Source: Euzebyales bacterium (GTDB lineage Bacteria; Actinomycetota; Nitriliruptoria; Euzebyales; Egibacteraceae). From it: a DNA stretch of 64,000 nt. The notes under the pieces were generated by a model. It did no database searches. It saw only the letters and a program-made list of their open reading frames with translations, and had not been told where the DNA came from. The stretch spans positions 1 through 64,000 of the forward strand of contig JACDBB010000172.1 of assembly GCA_013695145.1 (NCBI GenBank). The letters run 5' to 3'. Positions 17,352 to 26,163 of this stretch are shown here, piece by piece. Position numbers and translations under genes: made by a program. Each line of letters begins with the position of its first letter. Position 1 is the stretch's first letter.

Positions 17352-18381
17352 AGAAGACCCTCGCGACGTCGAAGATGGACGGTGGCACCGTCTTGAGCGT
17401 GGCGGTCGCCTCCCGGAGCGGAACGGGAATCACGCTGTGGCCGCGCACGCCGACCATCGACCCCCACTCGCCGTGCGCAGCCAGGTCCACGGCGGCCACC
17501 CCGAAGCTCGAGCCGAGCACCCGGTCGAACGCGTTGGGGGTCCCGCCGCGCTGGACGTGGCCAAGGATGGTGCCGCGCGTGTCGAAGCCGGTCCGCTCCT
17601 CGATCAGCGGGCCGAGGAACGTCGCGATGCCGCCAAGGACGGGACGGCCGAACTGGTCGGTCGGACGCTCCGGGAGCTCGATCGTGCCCTCCGCGGGCAC
17701 CGCGCCCTCCGCGACGACCACGATCGAGAAGTCCCGACCCGACCCGTGGCGGCGTTTGAGGTGCCGGCACACGCGCTCCAGGTCGAACGGCTGCTCGGGG
17801 ATCAGGATCGCGTCCGCACCGCCCGCGATGCCTGCCTGCACCGCGATCCAACCGACGTGCCGGCCCATCACCTCCAGCAGCATCACGCGGTTGTGGCTCT
17901 CGGCCGTGGAGTGCAGGCGATCTACCGCCTCGGTCGCGATGTCGCGCGCCGTGGCGAACCCGACGGTGAAGTCCGTGCCGCCGAGGTCGTTGTCGATGGT
18001 CTTGGGCACGCCGACGATGGGCATCCCGTGCCGTTCGTGCAGCGCCGTGGCCGCCGACAGGGTGCCCTCGCCACCAACGACGATCAGGCCGTCGATGCCG
18101 TGGACCTCCAGCGCCTCGCGGATCCGGGCGACGCCGTCGGGGCTCTTGATCGGATCAGTGCGGCTGGTGCCGAGGATCGTGCCGCCCCGGTGGAGGATGC
18201 CGCGCGTGGCCGCCATGTCGAGCGGCTGGGCGGACCCGTCGAGCACCCCCTGCCAGCCGTTGCGGAACCCGAAGATCCGCAGGTTGTGCTCGTCCACACC
18301 GCGACGCACCACGGCACGCAGGACCGCGTTGAGCCCCGGGCAGTCGCCGCCGCCGGTCAGGATCCCGATCCGCTGGGTCAC
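17344..18381 (-). CDS. 6-phosphofructokinase, group III PfkA type
   Basis: 345 aa. Nucleotide loop [28 protein letters not shown] and [14 protein letters not shown] substrate motifs. Gly in GGEGT is the residue associated with ATP rather than pyrophosphate use, although the following KTIDND lysine occurs in both actinobacterial types, so the donor is inferred as ATP. It catalyses fructose 6-phosphate phosphorylation in glycolysis. Start at a GTG (18381) directly before [11 protein letters not shown]. Confidence 0.92.
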   Translation of the reverse strand: MTQRIGILTGGGDCPGLNAVLRAVVRRGVDEHNLRIFGFRNGWQGVLDGSAQPLDMAATRGILHRGGTILGTSRTDPIKSPDGVARIREALEVHGIDGLIVVGGEGTLSAATALHERHGMPIVGVPKTIDNDLGGTDFTVGFATARDIATEAVDRLHSTAESHNRVMLLEVMGRHVGWIAVQAGIAGGADAILIPEQPFDLERVCRHLKRRHGSGRDFSIVVVAEGAVPAEGTIELPERPTDQFGRPVLGGIATFLGPLIEERTGFDTRGTILGHVQRGGTPNAFDRVLGSSFGVAAVDLAAHGEWGSMVGVRGHSVIPVPLREATATLKTVPPSIFDVARVFFG

Positions 18382-18475
18382 GCCGTCTGCTCGATCATCG
18401 GTGCGGAGCCTAGAGGGTGCGGCCGCATGGGCTGGTCGACACACGGCCCTCGCCCGCGGTCGCCGAGCGGCCGTC

Positions 18476-18481
18476 TAAGGT
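18476..18481 (+). promoter_or_regulatory. Possible -10 box TAAGGT of glpK
   Basis: TAAGGT matches actinobacterial -10 elements and lies 50 bases before the glpK ATG in the divergent gap with pfkA. A -35 is not clear. Confidence 0.4.
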
Positions 18482-18531
18482 GACCGGACAGCGAGCGCCG
18501 GACCAGGCCGGACCAGCAAGAGGAACCCCAC

Positions 18532-20052
18532 ATGGGTGAGTTCGTCGCCGCGATCGACCAGGGGACGACCAGCACGCGCTGCATGCTGTTCGATCACGAC
18601 GGCGCCGAGGTATCGCGCCACCAGCTCGAGCACGAGCAGATTCTTCCCCGCGCGGGCTGGGTGGAGCACGACCCGGTGGAGATCTGGGAGCGCACCCGCA
18701 CGGTCGTCAAGCGCGCGCTGTCGGCGGCCAAGGCCGACGCGACGGCGCTGGTCGCCGTCGGGGTCACCAACCAGCGAGAGACCACGGTCGTCTGGGATCC
18801 GACGACCGGTCAGCCGCACCACAACGCGATCGTGTGGCAGGACACCCGCACCGACCGGATCGCCGCGGCGCTCCAGCGGGACGGCCGCGGCGACGTGATC
18901 CGGCACAAGGCCGGCCTGCCGCCCGCCACCTACTTCTCCGGCGGGAAGCTGCAGTGGATCCTCGACGAGGTCGATGGTCTGCGCTCCGCCGCCGAGCGTG
19001 GCGAGGCGGTGTTCGGCACCGCCGACACCTGGGTCATGTGGAACCTGACCGGCGGGGTGGACGGCGGCTCGCACGTCACCGACGTCACCAACGCCGGCCG
19101 CACCATGCTGATGGACCTTCAGACCCTCGACTGGGACGACGAGCTGCTGTCGTTCTTCGGCGTGCCGCGCCAGATGCTCGGCTCCATCCGGCCCTCCAGC
19201 GACCCGCGGCTGTACGGCACCACGAACCCGGCGGGGCCGTTCCGCGGCGAGGTGCCGGTCGCCGGCGCGCTCGGCGACCAGCACGCGGCCACCGTCGGAC
19301 AGGTCTGCTTCGACGTCGGCATGGCGAAGAACACCTACGGGACCGGCAACTTCCTGGTCGCCAACACCGGGACCGAGCTGGTCCGCTCCGAGCACGGCCT
19401 GCTCACCACCCCCTGCTACCAGATGGGTGACGCGGACTGCGTGTACGCGCTGGAGGGCTCGATCGCGGTGACCGGGTCGGCGGTGCAGTGGCTGCGGGAC
19501 CAGTTGGGCCTCATCGGCGAAGCCGCCGAGACCGAGGCGCTGGCCACCTCGGTGGACGACAGCGGCGGCGTGTACTTCGTGCCGGCGTTCTCCGGTCTGT
19601 TCGCGCCGTACTGGCGCTCCGACGCGCGCGGGGCGATCGTCGGGCTGTCGCGGTTCAACACCCGCGCGCACCTGGCCAGGGCGACGCTCGAGTCGATCTG
19701 CTACTCCAGCCGGGACGTCGCCGAGGCGATGACCGCCGACTCCGGCGTGGAGCTGGACGTGCTGCGCGTCGACGGCGGCGCGACCGTCAACGGCGCGCTC
19801 ATGCAGCTGCAGGCGGACATCCTGGGCGTGCCGGTGTCCCGGCCCGTGGTCGCCGAGACCACGGCGCTCGGCGCGGCCTACGCCGCGGGGCTGGCGGTCG
19901 GGTTCTGGTCGGATCTCGACGAGCTGCGCGCCAACTGGCGGGAGGATCGGCGCTGGGAGCCGGAATGGTCGTCCGATCGCCGCGAGTCCGGCTACGCCGA
20001 CTGGAAGCGTGCCGTCGAGCGGACCCTCGACTGGGTCACGGTCGACGCCTGA
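18532..20052 (+). CDS. glpK: Glycerol kinase
   Basis: 506 aa FGGY-family kinase producing sn-glycerol 3-phosphate from glycerol and ATP. N-terminal [15 protein letters not shown] phosphate loop, the [10 protein letters not shown] segment with substrate arginine and glutamate, and a C-terminal [17 protein letters not shown] adenosine motif are present at normal length. AAGAGGA is well spaced before the ATG. No glpF or glpD is adjacent. Its stop is the first TGA of repeat copy C. Confidence 0.95.
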   Translation: MGEFVAAIDQGTTSTRCMLFDHDGAEVSRHQLEHEQILPRAGWVEHDPVEIWERTRTVVKRALSAAKADATALVAVGVTNQRETTVVWDPTTGQPHHNAIVWQDTRTDRIAAALQRDGRGDVIRHKAGLPPATYFSGGKLQWILDEVDGLRSAAERGEAVFGTADTWVMWNLTGGVDGGSHVTDVTNAGRTMLMDLQTLDWDDELLSFFGVPRQMLGSIRPSSDPRLYGTTNPAGPFRGEVPVAGALGDQHAATVGQVCFDVGMAKNTYGTGNFLVANTGTELVRSEHGLLTTPCYQMGDADCVYALEGSIAVTGSAVQWLRDQLGLIGEAAETEALATSVDDSGGVYFVPAFSGLFAPYWRSDARGAIVGLSRFNTRAHLARATLESICYSSRDVAEAMTADSGVELDVLRVDGGATVNGALMQLQADILGVPVSRPVVAETTALGAAYAAGLAVGFWSDLDELRANWREDRRWEPEWSSDRRESGYADWKRAVERTLDWVTVDA

Positions 20053-20160
20053 CACGTGAATAGCCCTGGGCGCCCAGGGGTCGACACCGTGTCGAGATTC
20101 CTGCGCTATGCGTGGCCGTTCACACAGTGTCGGACCAGCCTGCGACTAGGCGATTCTCAC
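20050..20160 (+). repeat. Two-hairpin element, copy C (long variant)
   Basis: Starts TGACACGTGAAT at the glpK stop and ends GCGATTCTCAC. The hairpin-1 loop is replaced by a module of about 75 bases also found in copy E, containing GTCGACACCGTGTCGAG, ATTCCTGCGCTATGCG and ACACAGTGTCGG. Hairpin 2 is missing or unrecognisable. The remaining bases to 20217 hold no gene. Confidence 0.75.
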
Positions 20161-20217
20161 CCTCCGCCCGCGTGAGAACGCCCCTTTGGCCGGCACGGAG
20201 CGCCACGACACGCCGGG

Positions 20218-21444
20218 CTACGACGTCAGCTCAGGGAACTCCACGTCGACGCAGACGAGGTCGGCGGGGTCGGCGCCTGCCAGGTGGCTCATGCGGGCGA
20301 CGGCCTCGTCGAGCCGCGCCTGCGGCAGGTCGCCCGCCTCGACGGCGGCGACCAGCGCGTCCCGCATGGCACGGGACTGGTTGCCGTCGGTGGTCAGGGC
20401 GGCGTCCGCGCCGGCGGTCACCGACAGCACCGCGGACTCCGGGAAGGCCCATCGCCGGTGCACCGCCCCCATTCCCAGCGAGTCGGTCATCGCCACGCCG
20501 GAGAATCCGAGATCGCGCAGCAGCGCGTAGGCGCTGGGCGCCAGGCTCGCGGGCAGGTCGGGGTCCAGTGGCTCGTAGGCGACGTGGCCGAGCATCACCA
20601 CCGGGACCCCCTCGGTGATCTGCTCCGCGAACGGCACGAGGTCGGTGGCGGCCAGATCGTCGAGGTCCACCTCGACCGTCGACGCGGTCGAGTGGCTGTC
20701 GACCGTCGATCGGCCGTGCCCCGGGAAGTGCTTGGGCGCCGCCATCACCCCCGCGTCGGCGAGTCCCCGGGTGAAGGCGATGGCATAGGCGGAGGCCTCG
20801 TCGGCGTCGGCGGAGAAGGAGCGGTCGCCGATGACGCTCTGGGCAGGACCGTCGTCGAGGTCCACGACGGGTCCCAGCGCCAGGTCGACGTCGAAGCCCG
20901 CCAGCTCGGCGCCGAGGTCCGCGGCGAACGCGCGCACGTCCTCGGGCTCGTCGCGGGCGGCCATGGTCCGCGCCGACGACGACCTGCCGATCAGCTCGCC
21001 GAAGCTGGACACGCGGCCGGGCTCCTCGTCGGTGGAGATGACCAGCGGCCGGTCGGCGCGCCGCCGGAGAGCGTCGACGAGCGCGGCGACCTGCTCCTCG
21101 GAGTCCACGTTGGTCTTCGTGAGCAGGATGCCGCCGACGCCCACGTCCATGACCTCCTCGATCAGGGGGTCGTCAGGGTCGGTGACGCCGGGCAGCCCGA
21201 CGACGAGGACGCGGGCGGCCCGCTCCGCAAGCGGCGCCGGCGTGCACGAGGGCGTCGGGATCGCCGCCGCCGAGGGAGCCGCGGTCGCGGCCGCCTCCGC
21301 GACGGTTGCCGGAGCGTCGCCGGGGACGGCCACCTCGGCGCTGGTTCCCACGCCGTCCCCGGGCGCAGCTGCCCATGCCAGCGTGACGCCGGCGGTGACG
21401 CCGGCCACCAGGGCGAGGCCGAAGGCGTTGAGACCGAGCCGCAC
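20218..21444 (-). CDS. Glycoside hydrolase family 3 beta-N-acetylhexosaminidase-like lipid/secreted protein
   Basis: 408 aa. Hydrophobic N-terminal export signal and Ala-rich linker, then a TIM barrel with the NagZ-class signature APKHFPGHGRSTVDSHS, whose Asp-His pair is the acid/base unit of this subfamily, and VAMTDSLGMGAV, which holds the nucleophile Asp. It should release N-acetylglucosamine from cell-wall fragments outside the membrane. It follows plsC by 3 bases, so the two are cotranscribed. Confidence 0.88.
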   Translation of the reverse strand: MRLGLNAFGLALVAGVTAGVTLAWAAAPGDGVGTSAEVAVPGDAPATVAEAAATAAPSAAAIPTPSCTPAPLAERAARVLVVGLPGVTDPDDPLIEEVMDVGVGGILLTKTNVDSEEQVAALVDALRRRADRPLVISTDEEPGRVSSFGELIGRSSSARTMAARDEPEDVRAFAADLGAELAGFDVDLALGPVVDLDDGPAQSVIGDRSFSADADEASAYAIAFTRGLADAGVMAAPKHFPGHGRSTVDSHSTASTVEVDLDDLAATDLVPFAEQITEGVPVVMLGHVAYEPLDPDLPASLAPSAYALLRDLGFSGVAMTDSLGMGAVHRRWAFPESAVLSVTAGADAALTTDGNQSRAMRDALVAAVEAGDLPQARLDEAVARMSHLAGADPADLVCVDVEFPELTS

Positions 21445-21447
21445 GGG

Positions 21448-22206
21448 CTAGCTCGCCTGGTGGACGATGAGCTCGTCGCTGTCGTCGATCAGCTGTCCCA
21501 GCTCGTCGAGGTCGCCCGACCCGATCGCCACCTCGCCCGACTTGACCTTCTCGGCGTAGGTGTCCACGTACTCCTGACCCGACAGCATCATCAGCTCGTA
21601 CATGAGCTCGTCCGTCGCGCCGCGCAGCACGAACCGGTCGCTCTCGCGGCCGGCGTAGCGCGAGAAGTCCAGCGGCTGGCCCACACGCATGCCGACGCGC
21701 CGGATTCGCGGGATGCGGGCGTCGGGCGGCAGCACGTCACGGGTGCCCACCATCGCGATCGGGATGATCGGCGCGCCGGTCCGCAGCGCCAGCCGCACCG
21801 GGCCGGTCTTGCCGCGGTACAGCCGGCCGTCGGGGGAGCGCGTTCCCTCGGGGTAGATGCCGAGCAGGCGCTGGCGCCCGAGGATCTCGGCTCCCCGCTC
21901 GAGGCTGGCCTCACCGGCGTCGCCGCCCTGCCGGTGCACGGGCATGACGCCGACCGCCTCGAAGAAGAGCCGTCGCCGGCCGTCGAAGTAGTCGCTCTTC
22001 CCGAGGAAGTAGATCGGCCGTTCGATCGCGGCGGGCAGGAAGACGGAGTCCAGGAACGACAGGTGGTTGGAGGCCAGAATCGCGCCGCCGGCGTCCGGGA
22101 TGTGCTCGACCCCCTCGACCCACGGGCGGTACAGCGCGTTGATCAGGGGCACGAGCACGGTCTTGAGCCCCCGGTACAACAGGGGTGTGCGGTCGTCGGC
22201 TGCCAT
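21448..22206 (-). CDS. plsC: 1-acyl-sn-glycerol-3-phosphate acyltransferase (PlsC family)
   Basis: 252 aa. HX4D motif in NHLSFLDS, YPEGTRSPDGR substrate motif and PIIPIAMVGT region define the acyltransferase family making phosphatidic acid. GGGGAGGG lies before the ATG. The C-terminus has an acidic stretch of about 40 residues. The gene is divergent from the DUF2007-like gene. Confidence 0.9.
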   Translation of the reverse strand: MAADDRTPLLYRGLKTVLVPLINALYRPWVEGVEHIPDAGGAILASNHLSFLDSVFLPAAIERPIYFLGKSDYFDGRRRLFFEAVGVMPVHRQGGDAGEASLERGAEILGRQRLLGIYPEGTRSPDGRLYRGKTGPVRLALRTGAPIIPIAMVGTRDVLPPDARIPRIRRVGMRVGQPLDFSRYAGRESDRFVLRGATDELMYELMMLSGQEYVDTYAEKVKSGEVAIGSGDLDELGQLIDDSDELIVHQAS

Positions 22207-22301
22207 GCTCGACCCTCCCCATCGCGCCTCACGTTCCCGGGCCGTTCCGCCAGCGGCGGCCCCGGTCGCGGGGCCGGGCTAGAGTCTACGCCTACCGACT
22301 C

Positions 22302-22781
22302 CTGGACAGGCCCATCGCGATCGAACCCTCACGCCTGACCGACCCGACCGTCCTGGCCACCTTCCCCACCCCGCTGGCGCGCGCCGTGGTGGCCACGCTG
22401 ATGGATTCGGGCGTGCCCGCGGCGCTGGCCGAGCAGCCCGGCGAGCCCGCCGTCGTGGTGCCGAGGACCCGCAGACAGGAGGCGTTCAGGGTCCTGTCTG
22501 CGCGCATGGAACAGGTGCACGAGCGCGCCGCGGCCGGCGCCGCGGCCGCGCACGCCACCCCCGCGGGGGCCGCGGACGAGCCCACGCACCGGCCGCTGGT
22601 GATGGAGCGCTTCCGCGACATGGGGTTCATCGCGATCGCGCTGATCCCACTGCTGGTCGTGACCCTGTCCAACGTGCGGCTCCCCGGCGCGTACGTCGCG
22701 GCGATCGTCATCGGCGGCATGGTCGGCCTGGTGGCGTGGCGCAACGGGCGCAGGGCGACCGACGAGGAGGACGGCGGTTGA
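22302..22781 (+). CDS. Putative DUF2007-like protein with C-terminal membrane helices
   Basis: About 159 aa if translation begins at CTG 22302. The N-terminal half (PTPLARAVVATLMDSGVP...VVVPRTRRQEAFRVLS) resembles small DUF2007-type signalling folds; two membrane helices follow near the end. No ATG, GTG or TTG lies between the likely promoter (TAGAGT, 22280-22285) and GTG 22386, which would cut into the conserved region, so the start is unresolved; GGACAGG at 22304-22310 precedes an ATC. Its TGA overlaps the next gene's TTG. Confidence 0.55.
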   Translation: MDRPIAIEPSRLTDPTVLATFPTPLARAVVATLMDSGVPAALAEQPGEPAVVVPRTRRQEAFRVLSARMEQVHERAAAGAAAAHATPAGAADEPTHRPLVMERFRDMGFIAIALIPLLVVTLSNVRLPGAYVAAIVIGGMVGLVAWRNGRRATDEEDGG

Positions 22782-24064
22782 GCGACCAGCGGGCCAGCGA
22801 GACCGTCGAGCTGCGCGGCCATGTGATGAACTCGGGCCTGCTCAGCCAGGTCCTCGATGAGATCGTCGAGCGCGGCTGCGACTACGAGATCACCCGGTTC
22901 GACGTCGGCAAGCGCCATACCGACGCGTCCTACGTGGCGCTCCGGCTCGAGGCGAACGACGCCGACGAGCTGCGCGCTCTGGTCGAGCGGCTCCAGTCCT
23001 ACGGCGCCAACCCGGCGACCGACGAGGACGCGACGCTGGAGCCCAGCTCAATGGCCGGGGTGTTCCCCGAGGGCTTCTACTCGACCACCAACTTGCCAAC
23101 CCGCATCCGCATCGACGGCGGCTGGGTGGACGTCGCCAACCCTGAGATGGACTGCGGCATCGTCTACGACGCCGCGACTCGCACGGCGCGGACCCTGCCG
23201 ATGGACGACCTCGAGGTCGGCATGCAGGTGGTCTGCGGCGTCGGCGGTATCAAGGTCTCACCGCGCCAGCGGCAGCGCGCGGAGTCCGACGGCACGGGCT
23301 TTGCGTTCATGAGCTCCGAGATCTCATCGGAGAAGCCGCAGGGGCTGCTCGTCGAGCGCGTCGCCGATGGCATGCGCCAGTGCAAGGCCGCCGGGAGGAA
23401 GGTCCTGTGGGTCGCCGGCCCGGCGCTGGTCCACACCGGCAGTGTCCCGGCGACGTGCGCGTTGATCCGCGCCGGGTACATGGACGTGCTGTTCGCCGGC
23501 AACGCGCTGGCGACGCACGACATCGAGGCCAACCTGTTCGGCACGTCACTTGGGGTGTCGCTGTCCCACGGCATCCCGACCGAGCACGGCCACGAGCACC
23601 ATGTGCGGGCCATCAATCGCATCCGCAGGTCGGGGTCGATCGCCGCGGCCGTCGATGACGGCACCCTGGACGGCGGGATCATGTGGCACACCGTCCGCCA
23701 CGGCGTCGACGTGGTCCTGGCCGGCAGCGTCCGCGACGACGGCCCGTTGCCTGACGTGATCCGGGACGCGGTCACCGCGCAGGCCGCCATGCGCCGCCGC
23801 GTGCCCGAGGTGGGGTTCGCGCTGATGGTCGCGACGCTGCTCCACTCGATCGCCACCGGCAACATGCTGCCCGCGCACGTGCCGCTGGTGTGCGTGGACA
23901 TCAATCCCGCGTCGGTCACCAAGCTCGTGGACCGCGGCAGCGTCCAGAGCATCGGCATCGTCACCGACGTGGGCCTGTTCATCGGCGAGCTGGCCCAGCG
24001 CCTCGCCCCCGACGAGCTGGAGCGCGAGCCCTCCAGGTACGGCATGACCGCCCGCAGCCTGTGA
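22778..24064 (+). CDS. LOR/SDH-family ornithine cyclodeaminase-type protein (TIGR00300)
   Basis: 428 aa. The N-terminal LOR/SDH domain (ELRGHVMNSGLLSQVLDEI...) is followed by an NAD-binding-like region (VLWVAGPALVHTGSVPATCAL, LFAGNALATHDIEANLFGTS). Archaeal members and the cyanobacterial ArgZ/AgrE C-terminal half convert ornithine to proline. The TTG at 22778 is preceded by GAGGAGGA and overlaps the upstream TGA. It converges on the carbamate kinase gene, which would suit ornithine and carbamoyl-phosphate breakdown; that link is inference. Confidence 0.85.
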   Translation: MSDQRASETVELRGHVMNSGLLSQVLDEIVERGCDYEITRFDVGKRHTDASYVALRLEANDADELRALVERLQSYGANPATDEDATLEPSSMAGVFPEGFYSTTNLPTRIRIDGGWVDVANPEMDCGIVYDAATRTARTLPMDDLEVGMQVVCGVGGIKVSPRQRQRAESDGTGFAFMSSEISSEKPQGLLVERVADGMRQCKAAGRKVLWVAGPALVHTGSVPATCALIRAGYMDVLFAGNALATHDIEANLFGTSLGVSLSHGIPTEHGHEHHVRAINRIRRSGSIAAAVDDGTLDGGIMWHTVRHGVDVVLAGSVRDDGPLPDVIRDAVTAQAAMRRRVPEVGFALMVATLLHSIATGNMLPAHVPLVCVDINPASVTKLVDRGSVQSIGIVTDVGLFIGELAQRLAPDELEREPSRYGMTARSL

Positions 24065-24083
24065 CCCGCCACGCGGCCGCGGT

Positions 24084-24168
24084 CAGCGTCGCATGACGGT
24101 CACTGCGCGACCGTCACAACCGGTATGCGGAGAATCGCCCTCGCAAGCTCGGGCGCATTCACGACTCA
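24084..24168 (-). repeat. Two-hairpin element, copy D (reverse)
   Basis: Hairpin 2 is GACGGTCAC / GCGACCGTC (24095-24115, one G-U pair when read on the minus strand). Hairpin 1 is GAATGCGCCC / GGGCGATTC. The minus-strand 5' end TGAGTCGTGAAT starts with the carbamate kinase stop. Confidence 0.8.
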
Positions 24169-25128
24169 TGGGGCGACGAAGCGGGTGCCGGCGCGTCCGG
24201 CGAGCGCGTCGGCGGCGCAGGCCAGCGAGGAGATGACCGCCACGGCCCCGCGCGCGGCGACGTCCGCGGCCGCGGAGACCTTCGGTCCCATGCTGCCGGC
24301 CGGGAACTCGCCGTCGGCGAGCAGCTTGCGCGCGTCCTCAGGCGACAGCTCGTCGATCGGCCGCTCCTCGGGTGTGCCGTAGCCGAGGCGGACCGCGTCG
24401 ACGTCGGTCAGGACCAGCAGCGCGTCCGCCTCCACGAGCCTGGTCAGCAGCGCCGCCGTGCGGTCCTTGTCGATCACCGCCTCGACTCCCGCCAGCGCGC
24501 GCCCGCTGAGCGCGACCGGCATCCCGCCCCCCCCGGCGCACACCGTGATGACGCCCGCGCCCACCAGCGCCCGGATCGCCACCGCCTCCATGATGTCGAG
24601 GGGCTGCGGCGACGCGACGACCCTGCGCCACAGGCCGCCCTCCACTTTGCGGAACACGGCGCGGCCCACCGTCCACAGCTCGCCTGCCGGCGCCGCGGTG
24701 GCGGTGAGGAACTCCAGCTCCGTCTCGGTGTAGTGCGGACCCACCGGCTTGTCCGGCGCATCGAAGGCGGGGTCGTGCGCATCAACGAGCACCTGGGTGA
24801 CCACCGTGACGACGGGCCGCTCCAGGCCACGAGCGCGCAGCTCGTTGCCGAGCTGCTGCTGGAGGAGGACACCGAGCATCCCCTGGGTCTGCGCGCCCAG
24901 CAGGTCCAGCGGCATGGCCGGCACCTCGTGCGCGGCGGCGCGCTGCTGGATGAGCAGTCGGCCGACCTGCGGCCCGTTGCCGTGGGTGAGGATCAGCTCG
25001 TGGCCAGTCTCGACGAGGTCGGTGAGCTGAGCGCACGCCGACCGCACGGTGTCCCGCTGCTCCTCGGCGGAGCCGCGTGCGCCCTTGCGCAGGATCGCGT
25101 TGCCACCGAGCGCGACGACGACTCTCAT
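24166..25128 (-). CDS. arcC: Carbamate kinase
   Basis: 320 aa amino-acid-kinase fold. VVALGGNAILRKG, THGNGPQVGRLLIQ and AGGGGMPVALSG motifs match ArcC, which transfers phosphate from carbamoyl phosphate to ADP or the reverse. It begins 3 bases after the ROK kinase stop and belongs to the operon eRF1-like / ROK kinase / arcC. No arginine deiminase is visible nearby. Confidence 0.92.
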   Translation of the reverse strand: MRVVVALGGNAILRKGARGSAEEQRDTVRSACAQLTDLVETGHELILTHGNGPQVGRLLIQQRAAAHEVPAMPLDLLGAQTQGMLGVLLQQQLGNELRARGLERPVVTVVTQVLVDAHDPAFDAPDKPVGPHYTETELEFLTATAAPAGELWTVGRAVFRKVEGGLWRRVVASPQPLDIMEAVAIRALVGAGVITVCAGGGGMPVALSGRALAGVEAVIDKDRTAALLTRLVEADALLVLTDVDAVRLGYGTPEERPIDELSPEDARKLLADGEFPAGSMGPKVSAAADVAARGAVAVISSLACAADALAGRAGTRFVAP

Positions 25129-25131
25129 GCG

Positions 25132-26163
25132 CTAGACCGGGTCCCGCGTGGCTGGCCGCGGATGCCCCGCACCGGCCTCCAGCGCCAGGAGCGCCGCGCC
25201 GACCAGTCCCCCGTCGTCGGCCAGCCCAGCGCGCACGATCGGTGGTGCCTGCCGCCGCGAGCGGCCCATGAGGCGTTGCACCGCCGCCTCGCGCGCCGGC
25301 GCCAGGAGCAGCTCGCCCGCGTCCATGGCGCCACCGCCGACCACGACCATCTCCGGGTCCAGGGCGTTGACCAGCGACGCGATCCCCACGCCCAGCCAGG
25401 CGCCGCACTCGGCCAGCACGGCGCGCGCGGCCTCATCCCCGGCGTGGGCCGCGATCGTCACGCTCTTGCCGGTCGGCTCGCTGGCGTGATGCAGCGGGGA
25501 GTCGGTCGGCACGCCGCCCGACTCCCGTCGCTCACGGGCCGTGATCCCGATCGCCGTGCCGCTGGCCAGCGCCTCCAGGCAGCCGGTGTTGCCGCAGGGG
25601 CACCGCCGGCCGCCCTCGGCGATGACCATGTGGCCGAACTCGGCGCCGAAACCCTGGGCGCCCCGCAGCAGGGTCCCGTTGTGGATGAGCCCGCCGCCCA
25701 CGCCGGTGCCGACGGTGAGCATGACGAGGCTGGCGCGGGTGTCGCGGCCAGCGCCGCAACGATACTCACCCCAGGCGGCGGCGTTGCCGTCGTTGTCGAC
25801 CGTCACGGTGACGCCCAAGCGCCGCGTCAGCAGCGCGCCCAGCTGGCAGCCGCTCCAATCGAGGTTCGGGGCGTAGCGCACGGTGCCGCCGAGGTCGATC
25901 ATGCCCGCCGCGCCGACGCCGACCGGCACCCCGACCCCCCGCGGCGCGCTGTCGCCCGTGCCCGGTTCGCATGCCCCGGTCAACCGCTCGACAACGCCGA
26001 GGACGGCCTCGACGATCGCGTCAGCATCATGCGCCGGTGTGTCGACACGGTCGCGGGCCAGGACGCTGCCGTCAGCGCCGATCAGGCCGCCCGCGAGCTT
26101 CGTGCCCCCGATGTCGACCCCGACGGCGACGCCCTCCGCCGGCCGGGGGTCGACCGACAGCAC
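25132..26163 (-). CDS. ROK-family glucokinase
   Basis: 343 aa. VGVDIGGTKLAGGLI phosphate loop, VDNDGNAAAWGEY catalytic Asp region, GFGAEFGHM and the zinc motif CPCGNTGCLEALASG are intact, so it should phosphorylate glucose with ATP. The GTG at 26163 overlaps the TAG of the upstream gene. In other actinobacteria glucokinase genes often lie near SRPBCC and ArsA genes, as here. Confidence 0.92.
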   Translation of the reverse strand: MLSVDPRPAEGVAVGVDIGGTKLAGGLIGADGSVLARDRVDTPAHDADAIVEAVLGVVERLTGACEPGTGDSAPRGVGVPVGVGAAGMIDLGGTVRYAPNLDWSGCQLGALLTRRLGVTVTVDNDGNAAAWGEYRCGAGRDTRASLVMLTVGTGVGGGLIHNGTLLRGAQGFGAEFGHMVIAEGGRRCPCGNTGCLEALASGTAIGITARERRESGGVPTDSPLHHASEPTGKSVTIAAHAGDEAARAVLAECGAWLGVGIASLVNALDPEMVVVGGGAMDAGELLLAPAREAAVQRLMGRSRRQAPPIVRAGLADDGGLVGAALLALEAGAGHPRPATRDPV

